Source: Methylophilaceae bacterium
Lineage (GTDB): Bacteria; Pseudomonadota; Gammaproteobacteria; Burkholderiales; Methylophilaceae
DNA: 64,000 bases
Direction of reading: 5' to 3'
Assembly (NCBI GenBank): GCA_028247015.1
Contig: JAOKFJ010000002.1
Location: 1-64,000 of the forward strand
The position numbers were made by a program, and so were the translations under genes. Within the stretch, counting starts at the first letter, position 1. Every line of letters starts with the position of its first letter. The notes beneath the pieces were generated by a model. That model saw only the letters and a program-made list of their open reading frames with translations, had not been told where the DNA came from and searched no databases. This document shows positions 33,710 through 43,610 of the stretch, one piece after another.

Positions 33710-35755
33710 ATGAAATCAAACTATCGCTCAGAAATTGATGGACTACGATCTATTGCTGTTATAAGTATAATTTTTTACCACGCTCAGATTATTATATTTG
33801 GAGATAAATTTTTAAAGGGAGGCTTCGTTGGTGTAGATATTTTTTTTGTAATAAGCGGCTATCTTATTTCACGAATTTTACTAAGTGAGTTATTTGATAA
33901 AGGTAAAATTAACTTATTGAATTTTTATGAGCGTCGAGCGCGTCGAATCATCCCTGTTCTTTTTGTAACTTTTTTAGTCTCTTTTCCGTTTGCCTATAGT
34001 TACCTTTTACCTAGCCAGTTTATTGAGTATGCACAAAGCATATTATCGGCTACTTTTTTTGGGTCAAACATCTTTTTTTATCTGACTAATACACAGTATG
34101 GTGCTCAAGATTCTCTCTTACAACCCTTTTTACATACATGGAGCTTGGGCGTTGAAGAACAATTTTATATTTTCTTTCCTTTACTTGTTTTATTTGGCTA
34201 TCGGTTTTTTAAAAATTATCTCATCTCCATAATAACCATCCTAATCATATTAAGTCTGCTTTATGCAGAATGGATGAGTAGTGAAAATCAGGAATTTAAT
34301 TTTTTCATTATCTTTACTCGTTTTTGGGAATTAGGTATTGGTAGTTTGTTGGCTTTTTATGAGCTGAAATATGGCAGAGTAAAAAATAATTTATTAAATC
34401 AGACTATGCCATTACTTGGGTTATCCTTAATCATATATTCTATAGTTTTTTTTAGCCAACAAACTCCACATCCAAGTTTGATAACATTGTTGCCAACAGT
34501 TGGAACTGCTCTGATCATTCTATATACGGGAAACAAGATTGACATAGTAGGTAAATTTTTAAGTTTAAAATTCTTTGTTAGTATTGGATTAATTTCTTAT
34601 TCTTTATATTTATGGCACTATATTTTATTTGCTTTTGCAAGAGTGAGTGATCTTGATGGCTTACAAAACTATGAGAAATATTATCTGATTCTAGCGACAC
34701 TAATCCTATCTGTCATTTCTTACTTTTTGGTTGAAAAGCCTTTTCGTAATAATCAGTTTGTAAGTACCAAGAAATTTATAATTACGATTATGATCTTATT
34801 ATTTTCCATATCTATTACTAATTGGATGATTATAGCCTCGGATGGTTTGAAAAATAGACTGCCGACTATATTTGGTTCTGATACAAAAACCTCTATAGAT
34901 TATGAATTAAGCTATATAACTGATAATGATTTCCTTTTTAGATCTCAGATAATAAAAGATATTAAGCCAATTAAATTTACTGATAACGGTGAATGTATTA
35001 TTTTGAGTAAAACATTCAATAATGCCTTTATTGAAAAATTTAATTCATGCAAAAAAAAATACACAAAAGCAACGATCGTTATTGGAGATTCTCATGCAGA
35101 AAATTTATTCAAAATTTTCCATGGAACAAATAAAAATAAATTTTTGGTAAGCGTTGCTCAGGGAAGTTGTAGACCGCATGGTTGTAATCAAAAACATAAC
35201 CACTACAGATTTCTTTTAGATAACTTTCTTCAGTATCTAGGTAAGGATGATTTAATCATATATCACCAAAGTGGCTCTTATCTTTTGCGGGATGTAAACG
35301 GAGCTGTTGATTCTCAAAAGACATTTGATGATGATTATTTCAAAGTTGATTATGAAAATTTAGATATAATTAGAAAATACCTAAACCTATTAGCAAAAAA
35401 AACATTTGCAGATATAGTGTGGGTAGGACCATTTGTAGAGTATAGATATAATCCAAAGGAAATTGTAAGGCTATCTAAAACCGAATTTATAAGTAAATTA
35501 AAAATAAACCCAGCTAGTATTAGATTATTTAATTTGCTGGAAGACGAAATAGGGGCTGTCTTAAATAAAGATGGAAAAAGTTTTGACTATCTTTCATTTA
35601 ATGAAATTTATAAGGTTAATAGTAGGGCCTTTATTAAGAGTGGTGATTCAAGCCTTTGTTTTCAATTCGCCGATAAAGATCATTTTTCAAATTGTGGTGA
35701 GAATGAAGCCTCAAAAAATCTAGAGATGAAAGCTTTTCAATTAATTAAAAGATGA
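33710..35755 (+). CDS. acyltransferase 3 (OafA/YrhL) membrane protein with SGNH C-terminal domain
   Basis: YRSEIDGLRSIAVISIIFYHA, FFVISGYLIS, HTWSLGVEEQFYIFFPLL; C-terminal VIGDSHAENLFK and DKDHFSNCG. Confidence 0.92.
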   Translation: MKSNYRSEIDGLRSIAVISIIFYHAQIIIFGDKFLKGGFVGVDIFFVISGYLISRILLSELFDKGKINLLNFYERRARRIIPVLFVTFLVSFPFAYSYLLPSQFIEYAQSILSATFFGSNIFFYLTNTQYGAQDSLLQPFLHTWSLGVEEQFYIFFPLLVLFGYRFFKNYLISIITILIILSLLYAEWMSSENQEFNFFIIFTRFWELGIGSLLAFYELKYGRVKNNLLNQTMPLLGLSLIIYSIVFFSQQTPHPSLITLLPTVGTALIILYTGNKIDIVGKFLSLKFFVSIGLISYSLYLWHYILFAFARVSDLDGLQNYEKYYLILATLILSVISYFLVEKPFRNNQFVSTKKFIITIMILLFSISITNWMIIASDGLKNRLPTIFGSDTKTSIDYELSYITDNDFLFRSQIIKDIKPIKFTDNGECIILSKTFNNAFIEKFNSCKKKYTKATIVIGDSHAENLFKIFHGTNKNKFLVSVAQGSCRPHGCNQKHNHYRFLLDNFLQYLGKDDLIIYHQSGSYLLRDVNGAVDSQKTFDDDYFKVDYENLDIIRKYLNLLAKKTFADIVWVGPFVEYRYNPKEIVRLSKTEFISKLKINPASIRLFNLLEDEIGAVLNKDGKSFDYLSFNEIYKVNSRAFIKSGDSSLCFQFADKDHFSNCGENEASKNLEMKAFQLIKR

Positions 35756-35865
35756 TCTTACTTATTAATGTATTAATAAATTTTCCAAGATTGAACATAG
35801 ACATTTAAGTGAAGAATCACATAAAATTTTAATATAGCCGAATCCGTCAATGCCATGGACACAAC

Positions 35866-36699
35866 TTAATCTTTTATAAACTTTAGAGTCATTCGGTCAG
35901 ACTCGCCAATCCGCATCATCACCTCTTTGTTTTCATCTGAAATGTCTCTTAAATTTGGCAGTAAATTCCAAACACCACCCGGATGATCAGATGAGTCATT
36001 AGGATTAGCGTTTATTTCAGATGAGGCTTCTAATCGAAAACCATTTTTTTCTGCTAATTTAACAACATACTCAACTGTCATATATCCACTTTTAATCTGC
36101 TGCTCTATAGGGGTAGCTGGCTTAGCCCTATGTTCGATGAGCCCTAGAACGCCACCTGGTTTTAAGGCTTTGTTAAAGCCAGCAAACATAGATTCAGCTG
36201 TACCGGCTTTTGCCCAGTTATGAACATTTCTAAATGTCAGAACCATATCAACGGGGCCATCTGGTATAAAATCTGGTTGATTTGATTTGAAATGTACCCA
36301 TCGGAGTTTCTCATAAATATTAGGGTTTAATTTCATTTTTTCTTTGAATTTTTTCTCCATTTTAATAAAAAAAGGATTTATATCTTTATGCAACTTGTAA
36401 GATGTATAGTAATACTGTCCTTTGTCACGCAAAAGAGGAGCTAATATCTCGGCATACCAACCAAATCCGGGTGTAATTTCAACCACTGACTGCTCTGGCG
36501 AAAGACCAAAAAATAGTAATGTTTCTTTGGGATGACGAAATTTATCCCGATTAACATTAGAAGGTGTTCGATGTTCGCTTGCTAAAACTTTATCAATCAG
36601 TTGATCTACGTCGGAGTCACTACAGCTTGTCAAGAATAACAATACAAAAAATGCAGCAAAAGAAAACTTTAAAAAATTAACAATATTAGGTTTTTTCAT
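35866..36699 (-). CDS. secreted/lipoprotein-like class I SAM-dependent methyltransferase
   Basis: Lipobox-like LFLTSCS; EITPGFGWYAEILAPLL; MVLTFRNVHNW; GVLGLIEHR. Confidence 0.75.
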   Translation of the reverse strand: MKKPNIVNFLKFSFAAFFVLLFLTSCSDSDVDQLIDKVLASEHRTPSNVNRDKFRHPKETLLFFGLSPEQSVVEITPGFGWYAEILAPLLRDKGQYYYTSYKLHKDINPFFIKMEKKFKEKMKLNPNIYEKLRWVHFKSNQPDFIPDGPVDMVLTFRNVHNWAKAGTAESMFAGFNKALKPGGVLGLIEHRAKPATPIEQQIKSGYMTVEYVVKLAEKNGFRLEASSEINANPNDSSDHPGGVWNLLPNLRDISDENKEVMMRIGESDRMTLKFIKD

Positions 36700-36720
36700 A
36701 TACTCAGTTTACCTCCAAAA

Positions 36721-37110
36721 CTAGGACTTTGATTTCTTCATTAGATAGATGCTTAGACATAAAAATAAAGAAACAATGACCTCAATAGCTATTGCCTTAA
36801 TTAGGAAGTCTGCTCCATGAACTAACCCTGCATAAATTCTGAAAATTGCAGCAGAGCCTAATAAGCTTAATGTTGTATAGAGCCAAACATGCTGATTTCT
36901 ATATGCACCGATGCAAGACATCAATCCTGCGGTAAAAAAGAAGGCAGTAAAGTCTCCTATTTGTGTATTCATACCCATAGTGGTATCTCCAGGGCCCTCA
37001 ACTAATGCCATGGCTAAACCCGCTGCGGCAGTTTCAGGATCTAAAATCCATCGAAATGCTGAGCTAAGCAAAACTAAACCAATCGACGCTGATATCAATC
37101 TTGCAATCAT
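36721..37110 (-). CDS. hypothetical 4-TM membrane protein (DUF4345-like)
   Basis: Hydrophobic small ORF, RWILDPETAAAGLAMAL. Confidence 0.5.
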   Translation of the reverse strand: MIARLISASIGLVLLSSAFRWILDPETAAAGLAMALVEGPGDTTMGMNTQIGDFTAFFFTAGLMSCIGAYRNQHVWLYTTLSLLGSAAIFRIYAGLVHGADFLIKAIAIEVIVSLFLCLSIYLMKKSKS

Positions 37111-37124
37111 AATATTCTCCTATT

Positions 37125-37562
37125 TTATAGATTAGATATTTTTGTTAAATTTTCTTGAAATAATTTTAAATCCTCGCCAAGTATTTTTTTGGTCTTACTT
37201 TGTGCCTTTTTCCAATAAGGTAATATTTTATTAAGTACTTGGTTTCCTCTTTTACTTAACTTTGTAAATTTCATACGGCCATCAGTTCCACAATAAGTTT
37301 TTATCCAGCCTAATTTATCTAGAACCTTTAAATTTCTCGTTAAGGTAGTTCTTTCCATTTTAAGTATATTTGATAATTCACTGATGGTCTTCTTTTCAAT
37401 CTGTGACAATACGACAAGTATTGATACTTGATTCGGATTAATTTTTTCGCCGGATTGTTGTAAATGTTCACTATAAATTTGTGAGATATTTCTTGCAGAC
37501 CTTCTTACGCTTGTGCATAAGCAATTTGTTAGTTCTGAATATTTTTCTCTATGTGAATTCAT
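37125..37562 (-). CDS. MarR family transcriptional regulator
   Basis: wHTH: ISELSNILKMERTTLTRNLKVLDKLGWIKTYCGTDGRMKFTKLSKRGNQVL. Confidence 0.87.
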   Translation of the reverse strand: MNSHREKYSELTNCLCTSVRRSARNISQIYSEHLQQSGEKINPNQVSILVVLSQIEKKTISELSNILKMERTTLTRNLKVLDKLGWIKTYCGTDGRMKFTKLSKRGNQVLNKILPYWKKAQSKTKKILGEDLKLFQENLTKISNL

Positions 37563-37642
37563 ATATATATTTGTTTACAATTTAATTACTATAGTATACA
37601 TTTAAATAATAAGTGTATATACACATAATTTGAGGTAAAAAA

Positions 37643-38476
37643 ATGAAAAGTATAAAAAAATTTGAATTAGAAGATGGGACTTACATAAGGTATACGGAGC
37701 AGGGGTCCGGTGAGCCTCTCATATTGTTGCATACAATAAGAAACCGATTAGAGTACTCTCATAACTTATTACCGTATTTAATAAAAAAATTTAAAGTCTA
37801 TGTTATCGATCTACCCGGTCACGGAGACTCTCCTATCAATAAAAAAACAAACTATGATCAAGAGTTTATGACTGACTCCGTTGTGTCATTTATTGAATAT
37901 TTAAATTTAAAAAATCTAACAATAGCAGGTGAATCGATTGGGGCTGTTTTATCAGCAACTATCACAAAAAAAATACCCAGTCGGGTAAAAAAAATATTTT
38001 GTTTTAATTCTTATGATTATGACAAGCGATTTGCTCAGGGAGTCATGAGAGGTAATTTTATGGCAACTTTTTTATTATTTCATGTAAGTTTACCTTTAGG
38101 ACTTGGGATATTTTTTGCCGCGCTAGAATCTTTTCCTACTTTATGGATGATTTTTCGGGGAGGCGTGCATAAGAAATCTGCTATAACAAGTGAATATATA
38201 AAACTTCTTTGTACGTCTACAAAAAAAACTGGGTTTATCTATCATGAGAGGAACGTCTTTCAAAACCATAAATCATGGTTAAACGATGGGTCTTTATATA
38301 AGGATTTAAATACGCCTGTTAGTTTAATTTATGGAGAAAGCGATTGGTCCAAACAAGATGAAAAACTAAATACTATGAAGGCATTGAATCTTGATTCATT
38401 TCATACATTGGATAGCACAGGCCATTTTTCGTTTTTGGAATCACCTAAGCAAGTCTCTGACATTATTTTAAAATAA
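37643..38476 (+). CDS. alpha/beta hydrolase
   Basis: GSGEPLILLHTI, VIDLPGHGDSP, IAGESIGAVLSA nucleophile elbow, ends STGHFSFLESPKQVSDIILK. Confidence 0.88.
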   Translation: MKSIKKFELEDGTYIRYTEQGSGEPLILLHTIRNRLEYSHNLLPYLIKKFKVYVIDLPGHGDSPINKKTNYDQEFMTDSVVSFIEYLNLKNLTIAGESIGAVLSATITKKIPSRVKKIFCFNSYDYDKRFAQGVMRGNFMATFLLFHVSLPLGLGIFFAALESFPTLWMIFRGGVHKKSAITSEYIKLLCTSTKKTGFIYHERNVFQNHKSWLNDGSLYKDLNTPVSLIYGESDWSKQDEKLNTMKALNLDSFHTLDSTGHFSFLESPKQVSDIILK

Positions 38477-38497
38477 ATTAACAATAAGGGGAAAATT

Positions 38498-39229
38498 ATG
38501 GAAAAAGTAGCATTTATTAGCGGTGCAAACAGGGGCATAGGTTTTGAGACATCAAAAAAATTAGCTGAATTAGGTATAAAGGTTATATTGGGCTCAAGAG
38601 ATTTAAATAAGGGGAAAGAGGCCATTGAGAAATTAGCATCTCAAGGAATAGAAGCAGACTTAATTCAATATGATGCCGCAGATCTTGAAGCACCACAAAA
38701 AGTTTATGATTATATTGCTGAGAAATATAATAAATTAGATATATTGGTAAATAATGCAGGGGTGCTTTTAACTGGTAATCTTTTTGTTACTAATACCTCA
38801 ACTGTTTCTGACAGCGATATAAAAGAAACATTTCAAACAAATCTTTTTTCTGTCATCTCTCTCACACAAAAATTACTTCCTCTCATTAAAAAATCTGATG
38901 CAGGAAGAATAGTTAATGTTTCGACAATTCTGAGTTCCTTAACTCTTCACTCAGCAAAAGATTCTCCGATTGCACCAGCAAAAGAATTTGCATATAACGC
39001 ATCAAAAACTGCATTAAACGCATTTACAATTCATCTTGCACTAGAATTAAAAGAGACAAATATTAAAGTAAACTCAGGCCACCCTGGATGGGTAAAAACA
39101 GAGTTGGGCGGGCCAAATGCCCCGATGGAAGTAAAAGATAGCTATGAAACCTCATTGTATTTATCTACATTAAGTGATGATGGTCCAAGTGGGGGTTTAT
39201 TTCATAAAGAAGAAACTTTACCTTGGTAG
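38498..39229 (+). CDS. SDR family oxidoreductase
   Basis: FISGANRGIGFETSKKLAELGIKVILGSRD, LVNNAG, YNASKTALN. Confidence 0.93.
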   Translation: MEKVAFISGANRGIGFETSKKLAELGIKVILGSRDLNKGKEAIEKLASQGIEADLIQYDAADLEAPQKVYDYIAEKYNKLDILVNNAGVLLTGNLFVTNTSTVSDSDIKETFQTNLFSVISLTQKLLPLIKKSDAGRIVNVSTILSSLTLHSAKDSPIAPAKEFAYNASKTALNAFTIHLALELKETNIKVNSGHPGWVKTELGGPNAPMEVKDSYETSLYLSTLSDDGPSGGLFHKEETLPW

Positions 39230-39248
39230 GTAAAATATTTAAGAATTA

Positions 39249-39313
39249 GATAGTACAGCTATTTTCTTTTGGACTCACCTAAGAAAGTTTCTGACATTTT
39301 TTTGGGTAAATAG
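39249..39313 (+). pseudogene. Relic of an alpha/beta hydrolase 3' end
   Basis: gatagtacagctattttcttttggactcacctaagaaagtttctgacatttttttg aligns, with a few indels, to 38411-38470 of the intact hydrolase. Confidence 0.65.
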
Positions 39314-39401
39314 CTGTCCAGTTAAAAAAAGTAAACTCCTACAAATGCAGCTAGAATTAATAATATAATGTATGTAAATGCTATTATAAAGTTGAAAAAA
39401 T

Positions 39402-39587
39402 ATGAGAGAAGGAAGCGAAGAATTAACTAACGAAATACTTAAAGACGAGGAATCCTGTTGTAGCGACACAAGCTGCTGCCCCCCAAAGCCTCCAATCACA
39501 AGAGATACTCCAAAAATTGGACGTAATGATCCTTGTATTTGCGGTAACGGACGTAAATTCAAGAAATGTTGTGGAAAAAATATTTAA
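39402..39587 (+). CDS. SEC-C motif small metal-binding protein
   Basis: [25 protein letters not shown]-terminus with additional CCSDTSCC cluster. Confidence 0.8.
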   Translation: MREGSEELTNEILKDEESCCSDTSCCPPKPPITRDTPKIGRNDPCICGNGRKFKKCCGKNI

Positions 39588-39677
39588 GAGAAAATATTAA
39601 ATAAAAAAACTATACTATTTTCTATGCTGCGATACACAACATTCAACTAGAGTTCTTTTTCAACAAGGAGAAATAAC

Positions 39678-39941
39678 ATGGAATTAAAATTAGATAAAAC
39701 AACAAAGATACTACTAGGTGCTATTGCATTTGGCTTGTTCTTAAATGCTAGTAATGTGTTTATAGATAAAGCTCATGCAAATGATTGGGATTTAGTAGTA
39801 GAGCTCAATAAAAGTAATGTAAAGATTGATAGGATGCAAGAGAATTTAAATATAATTGATAAGAATGTAAGAGTCTTAGAAAAAATAATAGATACTGCTG
39901 AAAAAAATCTTACAGCTGCGATTAATAATGCTTGTAAGTAG
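39678..39941 (+). CDS. small secreted/membrane-anchored coiled-coil protein, hypothetical
   Basis: N-terminal hydrophobic segment ILLGAIAFGLFLNASNVFIDKAHA and predicted coiled coil. Confidence 0.5.
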   Translation: MELKLDKTTKILLGAIAFGLFLNASNVFIDKAHANDWDLVVELNKSNVKIDRMQENLNIIDKNVRVLEKIIDTAEKNLTAAINNACK

Positions 39942-39998
39942 GCGAAGAGAGACTTAATACACAACTATGAAGGACTAAACTACAACTCCTAACTTATA

Positions 39999-40289
39999 TT
40001 ACATTTGGCTGTTCACATAACATTTAAAACTACCTTGAAGAATCTGTCTTTTATATCCATTCTGATTTATTTCATTTAATTTAATACTCTCTATTTCAAA
40101 GCGAGTCCCACAAGTCTTATTAACTACTTTTTTTAATTCTTTTCTTAAATTATTAGAATTACTATTTTCTGTTATTGATATGTTATATCTATCTGAACCC
40201 AGAGGCTGTAATTTAACTTCTAACGAATTAGATTCTTTAGTAAGCAATAGGCATGGAAACAAAAATAAAATTAAGAGTAGTTTTTTCAT
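39999..40289 (-). CDS. small secreted protein, hypothetical
   Basis: Signal peptide MKKLLLILFLFPCLLLTK, 96 aa. Confidence 0.5.
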   Translation of the reverse strand: MKKLLLILFLFPCLLLTKESNSLEVKLQPLGSDRYNISITENSNSNNLRKELKKVVNKTCGTRFEIESIKLNEINQNGYKRQILQGSFKCYVNSQM

Positions 40290-40321
40290 TTTTTATACTT
40301 CTCTCTTAAATGATTTGTATG

Positions 40322-41602
40322 TTACTTTTTTGAAGCCTCAATTGCTTGTTCAACGTCTTGAATAATGTCATCAATATGTTCAATACCTACCGAGATTCTT
40401 ATCAAATCTTCACTAACGCCTGCCAAAACTTTTTGTTCTGGAGTTAATTGTCTATGTAATGTTGATGCTGGATGGCACGCAAGTGATTTTGCATCTCCCA
40501 TACTAAGAACTCTTAAGATCATTTGAAGTGCATCTATAAATTTAGCACCAGCTTCGACCCCACCTTTAATACCAAAACTGACAATGCCTGAAGCTTGGCC
40601 ATTGGTAATTTTTTTACAAACATCATTATATTTATCATTAGGTAGAGCAGCATAATTTACCCATTCCACACGTTCGTGGCTTTCTAAATATTTTGCAAGC
40701 GCAAGAGCATTCTCACAATGTCGTTCCATTCTTACACCCAATGATTCGAGCCCTAGCATTATTATATAGGCGTTATTAGGTGACAAACATGCCCCTGTTT
40801 CTCTTAGAGGAACGACGCGACAACAAGCAATAAAAGCAGCAGGTCCGAATTGTTCGGTATATACAACTCCATGGTAAGAAGGGTCTGGCTCATTAAGCAT
40901 TGGGAATTTTTTTGGATCTTTAGTCCAATCAAATTTTCCGGAATCAACAATAATTCCACCAATTGTCGCACCGTGACCATCTATATATTTTGTAAGGGAA
41001 TGAACAACAATATCTGCTCCAAAATCAATAGGCCTGCATAAATAAGGCGTGGCTACAGTATTATCCACAATCAAGGGAATACCGTGCTTGTGAGCAATAT
41101 CTGCAAACTTTTTTAGGTCAATAATATTTCCTAAGGGATTACCAATTGACTCACAATATATGGCTCTAGTTTTTTCGTCTATTGCCTCTTCAAGGCCCTT
41201 AAAATCTGCACCATCAATCATTTTCACATTAATGCCATACTTAGGGAAGCTATGGGTAAAACAGTTATAGGTCCCTCCATATAGCTGATTGGTGCTCACA
41301 ATATTATCACCCGCTCTTGTAATAGTCTGAATAGCGTAAGTGATTGCAGCCATGCCAGAAGCAAGCGATAAAGCAGCAATTCCACCTTCCATTTCCGCAA
41401 CTCTTTTTTCAAGTACCGTGTTAGTAGGATTACCTATTCTTGAATAAATATTTCCTTCGACCTTAAGGTCGAATAAATCTGCACCATGCTGCGTGTCATC
41501 AATGGTAAACCCCGATGTTTGATAAATTGGGGTTGTTGCTGACTTTTGGTCATTTTTATCTGGATCATAACCATGATGAAGTGCTATTGATTCAAGTTTC
41601 AT
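40322..41602 (-). CDS. metY: O-acetylhomoserine sulfhydrylase / aminocarboxypropyltransferase
   Basis: PLP Cys/Met metabolism family: [36 protein letters not shown]. Confidence 0.93.
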   Translation of the reverse strand: MKLESIALHHGYDPDKNDQKSATTPIYQTSGFTIDDTQHGADLFDLKVEGNIYSRIGNPTNTVLEKRVAEMEGGIAALSLASGMAAITYAIQTITRAGDNIVSTNQLYGGTYNCFTHSFPKYGINVKMIDGADFKGLEEAIDEKTRAIYCESIGNPLGNIIDLKKFADIAHKHGIPLIVDNTVATPYLCRPIDFGADIVVHSLTKYIDGHGATIGGIIVDSGKFDWTKDPKKFPMLNEPDPSYHGVVYTEQFGPAAFIACCRVVPLRETGACLSPNNAYIIMLGLESLGVRMERHCENALALAKYLESHERVEWVNYAALPNDKYNDVCKKITNGQASGIVSFGIKGGVEAGAKFIDALQMILRVLSMGDAKSLACHPASTLHRQLTPEQKVLAGVSEDLIRISVGIEHIDDIIQDVEQAIEASKK

Positions 41603-41621
41603 ATGTGTATTCCTTTAATTA

Positions 41622-42956
41622 TCATTTGAAATCTACTGCTCCGTCGTTAACTTTTGACCATTTAAAACTTAAATATTCTATTAAGTAATTTTGATAAAAT
41701 TTATAAGTCCTATTAGGAAACTTGTCCATTGCTCTTAATACATAATTTGCCTGTATTGATGGCTTTGATTTTTCACCCAAATATTTTGGAGTGCAGCTCG
41801 TTAATTGCTTTTTCTTCATATAGTTGATTGTTGTGCAAATACGCTGACTCACTATTTCGCATCTAGCAGTCCAACTGAAATTAATATACCCTGCATGAGC
41901 AAAAAGATTTGGTATTCCACTAAACATCATCCCTCTATACCAACTAGTATCATTAATATTTACTTTTTTATCGTTAACAAAAATATCAATGCCACCTAAT
42001 AATTGTGCATTACCACCTGTAGCCATCACTGTAATATCGCTGTGGATGACTTTACCATTTTGTAACTTAACTCCAGTTGTTTCCCAATTACTAATACCTT
42101 GGCGCACTATTGATACTTTTTCTGACTCTACAGCCCTAAAATAGTCTTGATCTAAACTAGAAGCTGGTCGTTGATCCCAATAATCATATGAGGGTGTAGT
42201 TGTTTCATTGTAATAAGGATCAGTAGCGATTATTTTCTTTCTTAGTGACTTTTTAAAAAATCTACTAAATATATAATCTTTTAAGACCTCAAATGTTTTA
42301 TAACCTCGAGATGATTTTTCTTGACTATCAATATTTATAATCCATGCAGGGCTGCGTTGAACCAATGTTACTTTTTTCGCTTCTTTTATTATTGATGGTG
42401 CCATAGTAATGGCAGTGCACCCGCTACCAATAATAGTTACATTTTTATTTTTGTAGTCTGTGTCTCCCCATGCTTGGGTATGTACAATTTTCCCCTGGTA
42501 TTTATTTTCGTTTTTAAACTTTGGTAAATGAGGGTTTTTACGATCACGGGAACCAGTGCAGAAAATAACATGTTGGCTAGTAAAATTTTTACGATTAGTT
42601 TTTGTTATCCATTGGCTATCTTTCCATGATGATGATGTGACCTGTGTATTAAATAATATATGTTTTTTAATATTAAATTTTTCTGCAGTTTGCTTTATAT
42701 ATTTTTTAATGTCCTGACCTTTGCCTATTATTGGACCTTGCCAAGGATTAAAACTAAATCCATAGGTATACATATCATTATCCGCACGAACACCAGGAAA
42801 CTTCATCTGATCCCAGGTACCGCCCACATCGCTTCTTGACTCTATTATCTTATATGTAATATTAGGGAAGTTTTTTTGGAGATAATAAGCTGTTGTTATT
42901 CCAGCTATTCCTGCACCAATAATGGTTACGTCTACTTTTTCCATCTTAATTACCAT
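41622..42956 (-). CDS. FAD-dependent monooxygenase (flavin monooxygenase/Baeyer-Villiger-like)
   Basis: VTIIGAGIAGITTAYYL, GGTWDQMKFPGVRADNDMYTYGFSF, GSGCTAITMAP. Confidence 0.87.
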   Translation of the reverse strand: MVIKMEKVDVTIIGAGIAGITTAYYLQKNFPNITYKIIESRSDVGGTWDQMKFPGVRADNDMYTYGFSFNPWQGPIIGKGQDIKKYIKQTAEKFNIKKHILFNTQVTSSSWKDSQWITKTNRKNFTSQHVIFCTGSRDRKNPHLPKFKNENKYQGKIVHTQAWGDTDYKNKNVTIIGSGCTAITMAPSIIKEAKKVTLVQRSPAWIINIDSQEKSSRGYKTFEVLKDYIFSRFFKKSLRKKIIATDPYYNETTTPSYDYWDQRPASSLDQDYFRAVESEKVSIVRQGISNWETTGVKLQNGKVIHSDITVMATGGNAQLLGGIDIFVNDKKVNINDTSWYRGMMFSGIPNLFAHAGYINFSWTARCEIVSQRICTTINYMKKKQLTSCTPKYLGEKSKPSIQANYVLRAMDKFPNRTYKFYQNYLIEYLSFKWSKVNDGAVDFK

Positions 42957-43249
42957 TCAATTATAATATGTTGATTGACAAACAAATTAACCCAAAATTC
43001 AATTTTAGTTTTCATGATGTAATGATACACACAAATTTAGTCCACTAATTATTAGTACACAATATATTAGCAATTTTTAAAAAGTAAAAAAAGAGCCAAA
43101 ATCATGAATTCGTAATATATTTTGTAATATTAACGCATAGCTTTTCTATTTTACAGAAGCTGTCAAATTTTTTAACTTTGATAAATTAATCTGAAATAAA
43201 AGTATTCTAAATACTTGTATTTTAATAAAATTTCTATTAATATCCGCTG

Positions 43250-43561
43250 ATGTTTAGAAAAAATTTGTCTCTTTTAATTGTAATTCTCGGCCTATTATTT
43301 AATATTCAGGCAGGATTTACTCATGGTGTTGAACATATAGTTCATGATCATGAGTCGCATGAAAGTTCAAATGACCATGAATCGCATGAAAATTCAAAAG
43401 TATGTGAGGAATGTCTTTTAATTCATAACTTAGTTAAGTCATCTGATTTAAATGATGTCCTCTATTTCAATCTTCAAAACTATACTAATTTCAATTACAA
43501 CTATGATGTAGGTAAAAAAACTACTTACACCTTTGTTGCTTATCAGTCCCAAGCCCCATAA
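43250..43561 (+). CDS. small secreted His-rich protein with CxxC
   Basis: Signal peptide then HGVEHIVHDHESHESSNDHESHENSKVCEECLLIH. Confidence 0.65.
   Translation: MFRKNLSLLIVILGLLFNIQAGFTHGVEHIVHDHESHESSNDHESHENSKVCEECLLIHNLVKSSDLNDVLYFNLQNYTNFNYNYDVGKKTTYTFVAYQSQAP
43346..43399 (+). repeat. 27-bp imperfect tandem repeat (2 units) encoding DHESHExSx
   Basis: gatcatgagtcgcatgaaagttcaaat / gaccatgaatcgcatgaaaattcaaaa. Confidence 0.85.
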
Positions 43562-43610
43562 AAAATCCTTAAAAAAATTAAGCTTTTTATTTTTATTTTA
43601 AGGAATTATT

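Noticed and set aside
39275-39562. 95-aa minus-strand ORF
   Set aside because: It overlaps the SEC-C gene antisense, has low complexity and includes the relic region; the plus-strand call is much stronger.
43110-43140. Zur-box-like gtaatatattttgtaatattaac upstream of the metal locus
   Set aside because: It is AT-rich with weak symmetry and cannot be distinguished from background here.
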